A DNA stretch of 64,000 nucleotides from Enoplolaimus lenunculus (GCA_030248215.1 JASANG010001881.1:538304-602303), one strand, 5' to 3'; shown: positions 1 through 12,623, numbered from the stretch's first letter. Program-made: numbers and translations. Notes: a model not told the origin generated them from the sequence alone.

Positions 1-132
1 TATCCGTGGGAACTATTTTTCAACTTCGCAACTAAAACATTTTACATGACGGCGACAGATTTAAACTCATAAAAAATTGATTTTTAGGTTGCAGGTTGAA
101 AGCCAGTCGATCTTAGAAAATTTGGCCAATGT

Positions 133-203
133 ACACTGCAAAAAATGGTGAGTCAAATTGAATCTCTCCGATATAGGCGTTTCCGGACTACACAAACTGA
201 GTC
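133..203 (+). mobile_element. Half copy of the ACACTGCAAAAAATG inverted-repeat element
   Basis: The sequence matches the left part of the full element at 9910-10121 (GAGTCAAATTGA, ACACAAACTGAGTC). It is then replaced by a TTAGGC MITE. Confidence 0.7.
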
Positions 204-360
204 GGCGGAAAAGTATTATAAGCATATTCTAAAGCCTAAGCCTAAGCTTAAGTCTAAGCCAAAGCTTACGCCAAAGCCAAGCAAAAAAAAGACTAAAGCT
301 TAAGTTTTACTGTTTTCTATTCCCACAAAAAAACGTTCCGCCCCTGATCTTTACATGACC
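204..360 (-). mobile_element. TTAGGC MITE, subfamily C, joined to a CACTG element
   Basis: The element reads on the minus strand and ends near 360 (TTTACATGACC). Its other end is cut at GGCGGAA, directly against a half CACTGCAAAAAATG element at 133-203. It is a mosaic of two families. Confidence 0.7.
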
Positions 361-1064
361 AAAATTTTAAATATTACAAAAACGTTTGAGGGGTTGACTT
401 GTAATCTGAAAATCTATCAAGGGTAAAATTGAGCTTCATAATAAAGCTTAAACCCAAAACCTAAGACTAAATCAAAACCTACCAATGTTTGGAGAAGTAG
501 AAGTACTTGGAGACAGGGTTACTTAAAGACTTGAAGGTTTAGGAGTAGGTTTATGATTACAATTGTGATTAGGTTTATTTTTAAACTTTTGTTTAGGATT
601 AGGCTTAAGTTTAGATTTAGGCTTAGTTTGCAGGCTGGTATAAAATGAACATGGAATAAACAAACGTTTTCACGTAACACCGTGTATATGGCGTCTGTCT
701 ATCACAAGCTAAAGAGTAGGGTTTGAAAGTTTTGAACAGGAAACAGTTTGAAAATTAACGCATTGTACTGCAGTGACCCGAATAATACGGAAATGGCTGA
801 TATTAATTGCGTTTTCAGAAGATTTTTTGCTCGCTATTCGGTTTCGGACTGTTATTTATTTTTCAAAACAGCTTCAGTTACAACAATGTTTCAGCATGTG
901 TCAGGCATTTTTTATGGTTTAATTTGATTACTGTGGTCTCTAAATATTAGCGAATGCTTCTATGACTGTTGCTAACATAAACTTTGAGTATTGAGTTAAA
1001 TTTTGAACAGAACTTAATTCTGTCCATGAAGCACTTACACAATCTAATTAGGGTAATTGAAGTT

Positions 1065-1257
1065 GGCCCATGTAAAGATCAGGGGCAGAACGTTTTTCTG
1101 TGGGACTGCAATAGAATAAGCTTATGCTTTAGACTATTTTTTGCATGGCTTAGGCATAGCCTTAAGAATAAACTCATTCTTTCGCTTAGGCTTAAGCTTA
1201 GGCTTAGGCTTAGGAATACGTGTATAATACTGTTCGCCCCTGTTCTTTACATTGGCC
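1065..1257 (+). mobile_element. TTAGGC MITE, subfamily C
   Basis: Left end GGCCCATGTAAAGATCAGG, right end CCCCTGTTCTTTACATTGGCC in inverted form. The interior runs AGCTTATGCTTTAGACTA, then TTAGGC units, then GTGTATAATACTGTT. No coding capacity is seen, so this is a non-autonomous DNA element. Confidence 0.85.
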
Positions 1258-2288
1258 TTGTCTGAGGTTTATGGACTAATTAATATCTTTAAACCTCTAT
1301 CCATTTCGTACACTTCATGGAAATAAACTCTCATATTGATGAAGAGTCAAAATAGGGATCCTGAACCGTATTAGTTCGTCCCTCTAATTCGGGTATCTAC
1401 AGTACATATGTACACTTTGCACTGAGTTTGCAGTTGAATTTTTAAAAATTGCAAAAACAACTTGGTAAAAAACACGATAACACAACACAAATTGGCGCAG
1501 TGAGTTTTTGCTGCGCCGAGATGGATTGGGCAGCCATACCAAGAGAAAATATCAGCAAAAAAATTAAACAAAATTTTGACTAAAACCCGTCACCAGAATT
1601 TGGCAGCGAAAAATTTGGGCAAAAAATTTAACCCAAAAATAAATTATAACTGAATTTATTGTAAGCTTCTTGCCAGATAATATAGCATATCGTACAATTC
1701 TGTGTATCAGCTAAGTGCACAGGCCAGCAGGGCCTGAACTGTGTCGACTGGCGTTTTGGGTGTTGGCTCTAAAGGCTGAGATTAAGGTACGGCTCGAGTC
1801 TTCACAATTGATCCGTAGCCCTGCAGGAAAGAATTCCCAGGTGTGAAAAAGTTTATAAAAGGAGCAGTGAAAATATCGTAACATAAAATTCTATTAGTCA
1901 CTCAAACGTTACCGATTTTCGGTTGCGCACAAATAAAGTCCACTCGCTCTGCTGGAACGGCATGGACGTTCATACCGTCTACAAGGCTTACGATTTGTCC
2001 ATTGATGACATAGCTAATAAGCGGATATTTATGAGTTCAGAAATTTTTGTCTTATGGAACCAAAGATGAAACATTTAATTTTATAATCAAACGGAATGCA
2101 CCCCTGGTTGGTATGTATAATAATTCGTAAACAACACGGCGAACACTGTAATATTTGGTGTAAAAAGCGTCAACGTAAAATTAAGAACCACAGAACAACC
2201 ATTCCAAACAGCCTTTCTTTACAGCAGCTATTAATTAAGCTTACAAAGCGAAGCACAGGTTTTGATTCATACATACACTTCAACAATA

Positions 2289-2420
2289 ACGGTGAAGCTA
2301 TACTTTTGATGACGTTCGATGCCACACGTCATCGTCTGGCTCCATCCGTCATTGCCGTGTGATGACGTATGGCGACGGACGGCGACGGAAAGCGCCGCAA
2401 GACAAGTATAGCACCACCGT
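2289..2420. mobile_element. GC-rich MITE, copy with ACGGTG ends
   Basis: Ends ACGGTGAAGCTATACTT and AAGTATAGCACCACCGT. The interior is a run of CGTCATCG, GACGGACGGCGACGG and similar wording, forming a strong palindrome. Confidence 0.72.
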
Positions 2421-3017
2421 AAATTTGATTGTAAGTTCACGATAAACCCATCAAAAGACTATGTTTTTAAGACGGACCTCAGCGTTGGACAGCCGTTTGT
2501 TTTCAGGCCGAAGCGACCCCGTGGCGATTTGGTAATTTTTATGAAATGAATTTCCTGGTATTTTCCAGTTTATAAATTACTATTTGATGTTCATAGTCAA
2601 TTTTAAGATTTCAATGCAATGCTATGCGGTTAAATATTATTTTTAATCAAAATGTACTCAGTAGCATATGATTGTTTTTCTGTGCTATCTTTAATCTCGG
2701 TGGTTTGCTTTGTTGTAACAACAATTAGCTTACACCTTACACTAGAGTCAAGCCTGAATAGATGTTTAGTCAGATTTCTGATTCGAAATATCAAGTGATT
2801 GCAGAGTAACTGGCTACCAGTTTAGTATAGTTTCCAATAATATATACACTTTAGTTACCGTAAAAAGCACAGAATATAGCGGTTCATAAAAGTCTAAGCC
2901 TAAGCCTAAACTTTAACAAATGTTGGAATGATTAATTTTATTACTAAATTTGATTTATAGCAAAAGCGGTTTTTGCTTAATGGTGAGTTTACTGCTATTA
3001 AAATATCGGCTAATGCA

Positions 3018-3364
3018 AAAAACGGGAGCGAAACAGTATTATAAGTATATTCCTAAGCCTAAGCCTAAGCCTAAACCTATACTTTAGTGTAAGAATGAGT
3101 TTATTCCTAAACCTAAACCTAAGCTTAAGCCTAAACTTTAGCGTAAGAATGAGTTTATTCCTAAACCTAAACCTAAGACTAAACCTAAACTTTGGCGTAA
3201 GAATGAGTAAATTCCTAAGCCAAGCCTAAGCCTAAGCCTTCGTGTAAGCATGAGCATTTTCCTAAGCCAAAGCCTAAGCCAAGCAAAAAAATTAGTTTGA
3301 TGCTTAAACGCACTCTTGTTTAGTCCCACAGAAAAACGTTCCGCCCCTGATCTTTACATCTGCC
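3018..3364 (-). mobile_element. TTAGGC MITE, subfamily C, expanded interior
   Basis: Ends in ACGTTCCGCCCCTGATC and TTTACATC on the right. The interior contains several blocks of CCTAAG/CCTAAA units separated by GTAAGAATGAGT spacers, longer than in sister copies. Confidence 0.8.
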
Positions 3365-3713
3365 AAAATATCAGAAACAGAGAACCTTGGCGAGGCTGGC
3401 CGATACACAAATGTCGTCAAGAACAATGACTGATTCTCGTTTGCGGCGTTCGATGATAACTTCACTTTGAAACTGTGTATTGAACAAGGATATAAACAAT
3501 GCACGGCAGATCAGACCGCGATGAACAGGGTCAATAAAGGCGCCGACCGACAAAATATTCGATTCAGTTCAAAGCGGCGGCAGTGTTTATACCGAACCTA
3601 CGAAATGCAACCGTCAATTGCCATTGTAGTCCGTATTTGGTGCGAGTCCTGGCCCCAAATTCTAGCGCACGCCATAAATGAAAACAATGACTTGTTTCAC
3701 ATCTGTGGATAAT
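3365..3713 (+). other. Possible coding fragment with one in-frame TGA
   Basis: Starting right after a TTAGGC MITE, one frame stays open for 22 codons, meets TGA at 3431-3433, then runs 93 more codons to TAA at 3711-3713. The reading includes LCIEQGYKQCTADQ and VVRIWCESWP, which look protein-like with four cysteines. GC is higher than around it, which also lowers stop frequency, and the minus strand is partly open too. It could be a broken exon or chance; no family was recognised. Confidence 0.25.
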
Positions 3714-3981
3714 TTTTTTTCTGAATATTTTATTTTTAGCTTGAGATAACATTTATGTTGCGTTAAAAAATGCCCGCGCTAAAAATACAATGAAAGTTTT
3801 CAAATTCTAAAGTAAATTCAGTTTTGAATTTTAAGCTTTTCAAGTCGAAGCACAAAGCTGAGTCTTATTAGGCTGTGTTTTTAAAGTTTTTGTACGCTTG
3901 AATATATTTTGCTCTTTTGGCGTATTAATCGGATAAATTTTCTAGCTCTGCCGACGATAAATCGCCTGATGACAAAGGTAA

Positions 3982-4331
3982 CAATGGCTGGGTTTCTGAA
4001 ACCTTACTTAAGTATTTACTTAAGTTGCCGACTTAAGTGAATACTTAACTTTTCGAACAAAAACAGATAACGTCAAATGTGAGCCCTTGTCATAACACAA
4101 AAGCAACAGTTCTGGTTTATTTTAAGGAGGCACCATGACTGTACAATTTCAGTTAGACCAAGGTTAGTATGCCTGAGCTGCTAATCTGTAATATGTCAAA
4201 TTTTGTCAGCGACTTAATTATTTATTTAACTTAAGCAAGATTTTAACAACACCAAAATGGTTAAGTAATTACTTAGGACGTACTCAAGTACTAAATTGTA
4301 CTTCAGAACGATTTCAGAAACCCAGCCATTG
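3982..4331. mobile_element. MITE with perfect 20-bp ends CAATGGCTGGGTTTCTGAAA
   Basis: Both ends match in inverted order over 20 bp without a mismatch. Sub-terminal ACTTAAGTA motifs are repeated inward. Related copies lie at 6486-6831 and 7836-8151, with a fragment at about 22488-22593. Confidence 0.88.
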
Positions 4332-5210
4332 ACGCCCAAATGTGTTAACCACATCCTTTGCTGGTTTGTTATTTTGAAATCTTTCTCGCGTAAAAAGCTG
4401 TTTTTGCTAACCCAAAATTCCAATTCCGTTTTGTTTTGTGACGCCTAAAATTAGCAAAACCTCTGGTATAATATTTGTCATTTTATAACCAGTGAAGTTA
4501 GAAGTTAGTTTTGGGAGCAGTCATTTAATTAAAACTTTCTGCTTTTAAGTATAATTCTGGTCAAAACCAGGTTTCCGAAACCTCGAACCAATTACACTTA
4601 AGTTGAAAATTACATTTTCAAATGTTAAACCCAAAATGAGGTTAATAGTAAAGTGTTGATGTTATGTTAAATATTTAACATTTTCAGTCATAAATATGGA
4701 ACACTGATATAACGTGGATTTCATTTCGTGAGGCTTAGAGTTTATTCCTCGTAAACATAATTTTTGGCCTTCATAAGGCAGGAGGTAACTGTAAAATTGT
4801 TCATTATTGGCGGTTTCCGCGAAAAATTTTGAACCATATACCCCAGTCATGCCTTGTAAAGGTTATTACGACAATTTTAAAATAATCACTTGAAACCAAT
4901 TTGTTATTAATAACCTTTGTGGTCGACGCAGGTTAAAGCATAAATTATTCAGAACACAGAAGTAAAACTCACATATTCTGTCAAATATCTGACTGATTGA
5001 AAACTTGTTGCATCAATTGTGGTTAAATATTGTTGCAGCTTCAGTATTCTCAAATGTGTGTAGCATCAACTATCACCCAGTTGCTGTTTAATACGTTGTG
5101 TGACTTTGAAAGTAATTTGGTTGTGATTTTAAAATTTTAGCAATTTATTGCATTCAATTTGTTCAGTGATAGTGCGATATTTCGTTGCTGCAGTTGGTTT
5201 CTTTCATAAG

Positions 5211-5342
5211 GGCCAATGTTACATTAAGGGGCGTAACAGTAGGTTGAGCATGTTCCTAAGCCTAAGCCTTAGCCTAAGCGTTGCAAAAACGAGTTCCTAA
5301 GCCTAAGCCTAAGCGTTGCAAAAATGAGTTCCTAATGGGCCA
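5211..5342 (-). mobile_element. TTAGGC MITE, subfamily B, truncated
   Basis: Left end GGCCAATGTTACATTAAGG and GGCGTAACAGTAGGTTGAGC, then CCTAAG units with GTTGCAAAAACGAGTT spacers. The other terminal region is missing. Confidence 0.75.
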
Positions 5343-5812
5343 GAAATTGTATTGGCGCTAGCAAAGTGAAAGCAAACTTTATTGAACAATACCGAACAAA
5401 ATCTATAGGGATAAACTGACAATGAGTTTCTGAATAACGACTGACTGGTCTTAGATTTTACGAGCTTTTATAGCCCTTAAGATCACGCCAGGAGGAACAG
5501 ACCACGTGGGTGCGAGGTGACACGTAAGCATTTCCTGCAGTTTTAATTGGTCCACGTTTTAAGCCACCTCAGCTTAAACATTCGTGCCACGTCGTTGTAT
5601 TAACGCTATTTGCATAATCCACGTAAATTTAATATTTCCAAAACCCGGCGTGCAAACAAGTTTCTAAAAGAAGTTTTCAAACATTGCCGTTTTGACCATG
5701 AGATAAGCAGCTGGATTGGCTGAGGTCCTGGTTCCTTACACACAATTGAAAATGGGTCCACTAATTTGATCGAGTATTCTCAAATGTGTATAGCATCAAT
5801 TACCCAATTGCT

Positions 5813-6026
5813 GGCCCATGTATAGAACAGGGCCGGATCGTTTTCCAGCGGGGCTGTAATAGAGTCAGTTTAAACTTTTGACTTACTTTTTTGCTTAGGC
5901 TTAGGCTTAAGCGTAGGAATAGGCTCATCCTGACGCTTAGGCTCAGGATAACGTTTAGGCTTAGGCTAACGTTTAGGCTTAGGAATATGCTTATAGTACT
6001 GTTCCGGCCATGTTCTATACATGGAC
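5813..6026 (+). mobile_element. TTAGGC MITE, subfamily A
   Basis: Left end GGCCCATGTATAGAACAGG, right end GGCCATGTTCTATACATGG. Interior TTAGGC units with GAATAGGCTCATCCTGACG spacers, related to the 42-bp unit at 23116-23405. Confidence 0.85.
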
Positions 6027-6485
6027 CAATTTGCTTATATGTCTTGTTACTTTAGAACCATTACAGTCGCGGCGTATCAGAATGAAATGGTATATTTCAG
6101 GAGTGAAACTTGTTTATTTCTGATCTTTTTGTAATTTCGCGTTCATAATTTCAGCGAATTCGCTTATTGGCAATTTTTTGAAAACTGCTGATAGCGCGAT
6201 CTCTTATTAATATTCCTTTAAGGAATATTGAATATGTGTCGCAGGATTAGGTTGGCAATAAAAATCGGCGCTGGCATTTTGACAATAACCGGTCTGCTAT
6301 TGGCTATTTATGAAAATGACTGTATAAATTAGATGTTTTCATTTCGTTGATTATCTCAAATTGTAACCAGCATACATGGTCATTTGCCTAAGCAAGGTGT
6401 CTAATAAATTTATCTTTTTTCAGTTTAACGAACCTCTATCTTGTAAGTTTTCTAAAGTTTATTTTGTTTGATATGCATTAAGGGA

Positions 6486-6831
6486 CATTGGCTGGGTTTC
6501 TGAAATCTTACATAAGTATTTACTTTAGTTATGCTTAAATTATTACTTAAGTCGCCGACTTAAGCAAATATTTAACTTTTCGATCAAAACAGGTAAACGC
6601 CAGATGTTAGCCGTTGTCATAACAAAAAGTAATAGTTTTGATTTATATTAAGGGGACACCACGAATCTGCAATTCCAGTTGGACCAAGGTTAGTATATGT
6701 CAACGGTTAATTTGTAATCAACCAGATTTAGTCAGCGGCTTAAGTATTTGCTTAAATTAAGTAGCTAAGTAATTACTTACCAGGTATTTGAGTACCAAGT
6801 GATACTAAAGTAGGGTTTCAAAACCCCAACC
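6486..6831. mobile_element. CAATGGCTGGG-family MITE, second copy
   Basis: Left end CATTGGCTGGGTTTCTGAAA; worn right end GGGTTTCAAAACCCCAACC. The middle (AAGGGGACACCA..., GGACCAAGGTTAGTAT) matches the copy at 3982. Confidence 0.8.
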
Positions 6832-7227
6832 ACTAAATTTGAACATGATTAGGTCATTGACCTTTCTTGGGTGTATTAACCTAATTTCAATTGCGATTCC
6901 TACTATACTGTGACCCTGTCAGCATAACCAATGTTTCAAAGGTTAATTCTGTACACGTTTTGATCTCATAATTACGTCACAAGCTATGATTTAACATAGC
7001 GATATTCTTCTCTGCTTTAACCTTTGAAACTGGCTAAATTTTAATATTTAAGTTCTTAAATTAAAGTCACATTTGAACTTTATTCATCTGTTTAAATTCT
7101 ATTTCTCGATTGGATTTTGGTCGTTAATTTTAAAAATACAAATATCATCTATTGCATCCAATGATATTACCAGTAGGCATGGTAACACTAAGCTTAACAA
7201 ATTCTGCCAATGAGGCATTATTGCTTT

Positions 7228-7365
7228 ATATTGCTTGGTTTTCGATATATACATATACATATATACATATATATTCATATATATATACATATATACATAT
7301 ATATTCATATATATTTATTTATGTATTTATTTATTTATTAATATATGTGTATATATCAGATTTGT
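7228..7365. repeat. AT microsatellite (TATACATA/TTTATTTA)
   Basis: Runs of ATATACATAT, ATATATTCAT and then ATTTATTT. Overlapping short open frames are artefacts of the repeat. Confidence 0.95.
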
Positions 7366-7835
7366 TTTACCTGTTTTGATTTATTTATTTCTAAATATAG
7401 TTGTTAATTGCTTTAACTGTTGTTGTTCATAAAAGCACAACGAGAACAGAGACTGGATTTGAATTGAACTTTAGTTTTTGAGTTTTGAACTCATTAATCT
7501 TTACCAGGCAATGATTGTTTGCTGTTTGTTTTTAGTCTATTTTTGGACGACGAGTACATGTTTGATTGTCAAAATTTTCGGAATTGTAAGCTAAACTGAG
7601 CGATACAAACAAAAATGATAATATTTTTTAGACAATTTGGCTAATTTAGTAAGATTTGAATTGCATTTCGTTGTTTGTGGAGTCCGTCGGGTATTGCGGA
7701 AAGGCTTCTGGTTTGGGATACAAGCTTAAGAGATTTTATTTCCATAATTTTACCATTGTAATATAACAGTAATTGTAACAGTAGTATAAAGACATTTGTA
7801 GTTTTTGACACCCATAGAAGTTTAGTCAAAATTTA

Positions 7836-8151
7836 ATATGGGTTTCTAAAACCATACTTAAGTACAACGCAATCCTTAAGTATGTACTAAGTAATTATAT
7901 ACTCAAATTAAGTTAATACTTAAGTCGCTTACTAAATTTGATATCTTACAGATTAACAGTTTAAGCATATTAGCTTTAGTCTAAAATTGTACTTATTGTA
8001 GCGCCATAATATAAAATAAAACTATTACATTCTTGTTATGACAATGGCTCACATTTGGCGTTTATCTGTTTTTGTTCGAAGATTTAAGAGTATTTATTTA
8101 AGTCGTCGACTTTAAGCAAAATTCCACAAACCCAGCCATTATTTCAAGCGT
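7836..8151. mobile_element. CAATGGCTGGG-family MITE, third copy, inverted
   Basis: The right end CACAAACCCAGCCATT is clear and the left end GGGTTTCTAAAACC is worn. The middle reads on the opposite strand to the other copies. Confidence 0.75.
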
Positions 8152-9909
8152 TTAGCGATTTTGTTTGTCCAATTCTTGCATTTTATTATCTCAAAATTCA
8201 ATTGTCAAGTGCGAAAACTTTTTTTCTAAAATTAGAATCAAGAAATTTCAAATTTTAAAATCTTAGCTTTGTTACCTCGTCGGCTAAATTTTACCACAAG
8301 TGAATGGTAAACTTAAAGTTTAACCAGAATATCTGTATCTGTATACAATTGTCTATTTGTGGTTTTATTATGTGGCCAAAAATCATTCATGCAATGATGC
8401 TTTCATGCAAAACTTTAACCCATCAAACCAGCAAGTAAAACCATTTGCTTTCAATTGAAATTAATAGACGCTCCTGAGTTTAAAGCTGTTTCTATAAGTT
8501 GAACACAACGCATTTAGGATTCACCATTTTTGCCAAACAAAGGCCAATTTAAACTTCTGGTTGCTACGGGCAGCCGCGATCACTAAACCTAAACTACTGA
8601 CAAAACCTAAACCAATTGATTATTACCTGTTGTTTGGTTTTGAGTTTGCAGGTAAGCCAGAATACCAGAGATACGGCTCAGACTATAGGGGTACAAGGAA
8701 ATATGTTTTTTCGAAATTCAAGGGAAAAAAAGACAATTTTGCCTTTAGAATAACTCGTTGGATCGAAGAAGTAAACTTACTCATTCGCTTGGCTCGAATG
8801 ATATGAAGATTTACCATGAAATGCTACCATTTCGAAGCTAAATCGTAGCTTCGATTCTGATGCTGGTTGTGTGTGATTTGAACAAAAGTGTAAGCACTGA
8901 TGCACAAAACATTGAGTACAACGGCCAAATACACAAACAGGGGTCGTACCCTTCAAAATTATTCATCGTTCATGAAAAGGATACGCGTTTAGTGAATTTA
9001 AAATTTACGAATTTAAAATTGTCATAAAGCCCTGGCCACTGCTCACCCCTCTGACGTAAAACTCCTATACTGGAGATTCATATTGTAACCCTGAAAACTG
9101 TTTTTATCTAGGCTGCAGAATACCTAAAACCTAAAATTCAGCTAACCCCCCAAGCTCAACTCAGAAACGAAAACATGAAAAGCCTAAAATGGGACAATGA
9201 ACGCCTAAATCAGGTTACTTGCTAAAATTGGCTACAGGTGCAGTTTGTAGATGTTATCATACAGAAGATAATATTGCATAATATAGAGTTTACTAGTAAT
9301 TTATCTTTTTGGTCTACTGAATATTTTGAAAGTTCTCGTTGCTTTTATGGTATCATTAGTTCCAGTTCTGAGACCACCAGAGTTATATTTGAGTATTTAT
9401 ATTTGTATGTAAGATTACTTATATTGCAATATGTTCATATTTTAGTCGACGCAGTTTAGAGATTTTTGACTACAATAAAAAGTCGCGTATTACTGGACAA
9501 ATCAGGCGAACTAAAGCTATTTTGAGTTCCTTATTTTTGTTTAATTCGAGAATGTAGAATTTTGTCAAAAGTGAAATTGTGACATCTGCTCGTGATTATT
9601 TGAGTTCCGTTTAGGAACTTTAAGTTGTTTATTGATGCAGAGAATTTTCTTTTAATTTTTAATGGACAATATTGATCCATTATTTTATTTACTGATTACG
9701 GATTTTAACAATTATTATGCTTAATTTTAACGCAGTTTAAAGATTTTAAAGTTTTTAGGAATTTAGCAAATTTTGTTATTTGCTACAAAAATTCGATATT
9801 CCGAATTAAAAAGATAAAAATGAGGGCCAATATAAATGATACTGTTTGGTGTTTACCGGAATGCAGATGCCGTTAACTGTTAATTAATACGCAAAACAGT
9901 TTATCAACA

Positions 9910-10121
9910 ACACTGCAAAAAATGTCATGTCGAGTCAAATTGACTCTCTCCACAATAGGCACTTCGGAATTACACAAACTGAGTCAACTTTGACTCAGCC
10001 AGAGTAAAACGTGCGGCTCAGTGAATCGAATTTAACTCTGGTGGAGTCGTATTTGACTCTGTGTAATCCCGTAGAGCCTATTTTGGCGAGAGTCAATTTG
10101 GATCATCATTTTTTGCAGTGT
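9910..10121. mobile_element. Palindromic MITE with ends ACACTGCAAAAAATG
   Basis: Terminal inverted repeats ACACTGCAAAAAATG and CATTTTTTGCAGTGT, with near-palindromic arms rich in GAGTCAAATTGACTC-type wording. No clear target duplication is seen. Superfamily uncertain. Confidence 0.85.
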
Positions 10122-10231
10122 ACTATTCTTTTAACGGGACCATATTAATTACGGATTTAGATGTAGAATTAATCTCATTAAACATAGAAACAGTTGTAGA
10201 GTCACTTAAATTTAGTACGTATTTTATTCAA

Positions 10232-10535
10232 ATTCCTCGCATCTAAAAACTTTTTAATGCTAAAATTAGATTGCTTCTAACTGTAATAATTAGTGAAATT
10301 TTGTAAAAAGCACTAATTTAGGTTTATAAACTATGCTAATGTGTAAATTATCTATTAGCTAACTGCTCAGTTATCGGTTTGGGGGTTGTAAACAGTCTAT
10401 GCAGATTCCTAGCATCCAAAAACCCTTTAATGCTAAAGTTAGATTGCTTCTAACTGTAATAATTAGTGAAGTATTGTGGAAAGTCCTAATTTAGGCTTAA
10501 TTAATTATGCAAATTAGCCTGTAGCTAATAAACGG
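10232..10535. repeat. Local direct duplication, period about 172 bp
   Basis: ATTCCTCGCATCTAAAAAC (10232) and ATTCCTAGCATCCAAAAAC (10405) start two diverged copies that share GATTGCTTCTAACTGTAATA and ATTAGTGAA further in. Confidence 0.8.
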
Positions 10536-10544
10536 CTTAAAATT

Positions 10545-10740
10545 TTAAAACCCCAATGCGAGGTTAACACTCCAGGATAATTGGTTTTCAAACAAAAAAG
10601 TTATCAAAATCGGTTGAGCCGTTCCTGAGATTCTTTTCAGACGGACAAACGGACGGACGGACATCCACCTTTCGACCCCCAAGTACAAAACATAAAACGT
10701 TTCGCGAAACTTCGAGCTTCGCTCAAAAAACACACATTTT
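10545..10740. repeat. Fragment with GGACAAACGGACGGACGGACA tail-like motif
   Basis: AAAATCGGTTGAGCCGTTCC, then repeated GGAC units. The pairing of a TCGGTT.AGCCGTT motif with short GACGGAC-type runs is common near 3' regions of invertebrate non-LTR and SINE elements. It is probably a fragment; class uncertain. Confidence 0.4.
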
Positions 10741-10977
10741 GTCAGCAACGGTGATCAATTCTATAGTTGGTTTATAATGGAACTAAGAAGTAGAAACCAC
10801 ATCGTCGTCAAAATTTAAACTGATTTTTGCTAATTTTTGGATAATCTTTAAATGATATGGGTTAAAATTATCAAACTTATACGGAACCGTACATTTAAAC
10901 CCCAATTGATGACAAATTTTGCAAATTTTCATGATCGAATTAATTTAAATATATTGACATTATGCTACGTAATACCA

Positions 10978-11279
10978 TCAAGAGTGGATGATCACTCTTA
11001 ATAACAAGAGTGTGCCACTGGGTACATTCTGTGTATTAAACAATGTACCAGCACGCATTGCATATTTGTTCAAACCGCTCAATCAGGGGGGTTTAAGCAA
11101 GAGATTAACAGTATGCTTCAGTACACCTACCCCCCTTAAACAAGGGGGGTTACAATTTCCGCATTCACTACGATATAAAACTGCATAAAGACCCCCTAAA
11201 CATGAGGGGGTAGACCAAAAACGCAACGCGTGCCGGGTACATTCTTTAATACACATAATGTATCCAGTTGCACACTATC
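10978..11279. mobile_element. Inverted-repeat element with hairpin end, copy 1
   Basis: Left end AAGAGTGGATGATCACTCTT, then AACAAGAGTGTGCCACTGG; the right end reads TATCCAGTTGCACACTATC. The interior has runs of CCCCCC and GGGGGG. AAGAGTG (10980), CACTCTT (10993) and AAGAGTG (11006) alternate and can form two exclusive hairpins. Confidence 0.75.
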
Positions 11280-11324
11280 ATTTAATAAACTGTTGTGACT
11301 TAAAATGTTTTAATATTAACCGTT

Positions 11325-11500
11325 TTTGTATGGTACAACCATTTGCAACCTTGAATTCCAACCCTTGTCTTTTAGGTGAGAGTCGTTTACCATCACCACT
11401 CGGCGATAAGGCCCCAACATGCGGGGGCCAAAAGGATTCCCACGTCGAAGCTTCCGTATTTAATTACCTTTGTCATTGCGAACACTGCGTATTGTGTAGT
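11325..11500 (-). mobile_element. Decayed copy of the tRNA-derived SINE-like element
   Basis: GTTTACCATCACCACTCGGC and the following GC-rich block match the A-box side of the family. The B box is worn. Confidence 0.45.
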
Positions 11501-11989
11501 TATTTGACGTAAACATTGTTCAATTTGTTGCTTACAGTACATCCCACACAGGAACGAACTAAATCCCAATATCCTTAAAATAATCAACATAAAATGTCAG
11601 TTCCGCTCCCGTTACGAGTGATCCGTTTACGGAATTTTCAATTTGAAGGATCAAAGAAGTGTTACAGTAATGACTGAGTTTTAAGCGAAGCGAGTGGAAA
11701 GCTTGAGACAATTTTAAAATTGACGCGTTCAAGCGAAAAAGTTGTTATACTGTGAACAATAACACACAAGCGGAAAGTTATACGTAATTTCAGTGATGGA
11801 GCTAATCCCAAAAGTCTTGCTAATATGTATTTTTTAATTATATTTCTCGAATATTAAAAATATTATTCATATATAACACTTCCATGCCTTCAAACTCCGT
11901 ATTGTAAATCGTATTTTAAAAGGTAATTCATCGGTGCTTGTTTAAATAGTGGCAACATAAATGTGTGTGAGTACAGTATTAACCCTTTC

Positions 11990-12205
11990 TCACATGAATA
12001 TTTTCTATTTCCCCTGAGACCTATTTTTATGCTAGGATTCGAACTCAGTGACTGTAGTGGGAGGCGTATACCATCACCACTCAACTATAGGAGCTTGACA
12101 CTCGAGCCCGAAGGGGCTCTCACGTCTAGTGGTGATTTAGTACTATGTATACGTGTTGCAATTGTTAAACACGGTGCGATTTGCGACGCCGCAAATAAAA
12201 AAAAT
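11990..12205 (-). mobile_element. tRNA-derived SINE-like element
   Basis: On the minus strand an A-box-like TAGTTGAGTGGT and a B-box-like GAGTTCGAATCC are spaced as in a tRNA. They are preceded by the conserved GAGAGCCCC and TCAAGCTCCTA. Homologous to 41588-41812. Confidence 0.7.
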
Positions 12206-12219
12206 ATAAACTGATTTGT

Positions 12220-12320
12220 AGTGCCGTCAAGCGCGGTACAGTAATTCACGTATGATGCCGCACGGCCCGGGCAGGAACCAAAAGCCATTAAAATAGTCAA
12301 AGAGTATAGCGCCACTCTAA
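12220..12320. mobile_element. GC-rich MITE, decayed copy
   Basis: GTGCCGTCAAGCGCGGTACAG at the left and AGAGTATAGCGCCACTCT at the right resemble the family at 63319. Confidence 0.45.
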
Positions 12321-12623
12321 CAACAAATACTTAATGAATTTGAGTCTATTCGGTGTATTTTCTTCGCAGTTAAACGTGAGTAAGATGTACGTCAATATCG
12401 CGAGCGGGTTTCAGACAATGTCATAGATTTCAGGTGTTCGCAAACATTTAATCTCAGTCTATGAATTCGGCTTAGACTTAGACTTTGGCTTACAATCAGG
12501 TATAATCGTATTGATTTTGACAAGAACTTGTTCTGTCCATAAACCCACAATAATTTTGAGTAATTCTTAAATTATATCCACAGATGTAATATCGGTTATT
12601 TTATCTAGAACCTATACCAGTTG

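Larger units (their letters stand above)
361..3017. other. Gene-free, repeat-rich stretch
   Basis: Apart from the MITEs listed, I see scattered TTAGGC-like words (about 420-630 and 2890-2910) and no supported gene. Confidence 0.6.
4332..9909. other. Gene-free stretch between MITEs
   Basis: Holds the MITEs and microsatellite listed, plus fragments of the GTGTGTAGCA family near 5040 and 5770. The short open frames in it lack splice context or family features. Confidence 0.6.
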
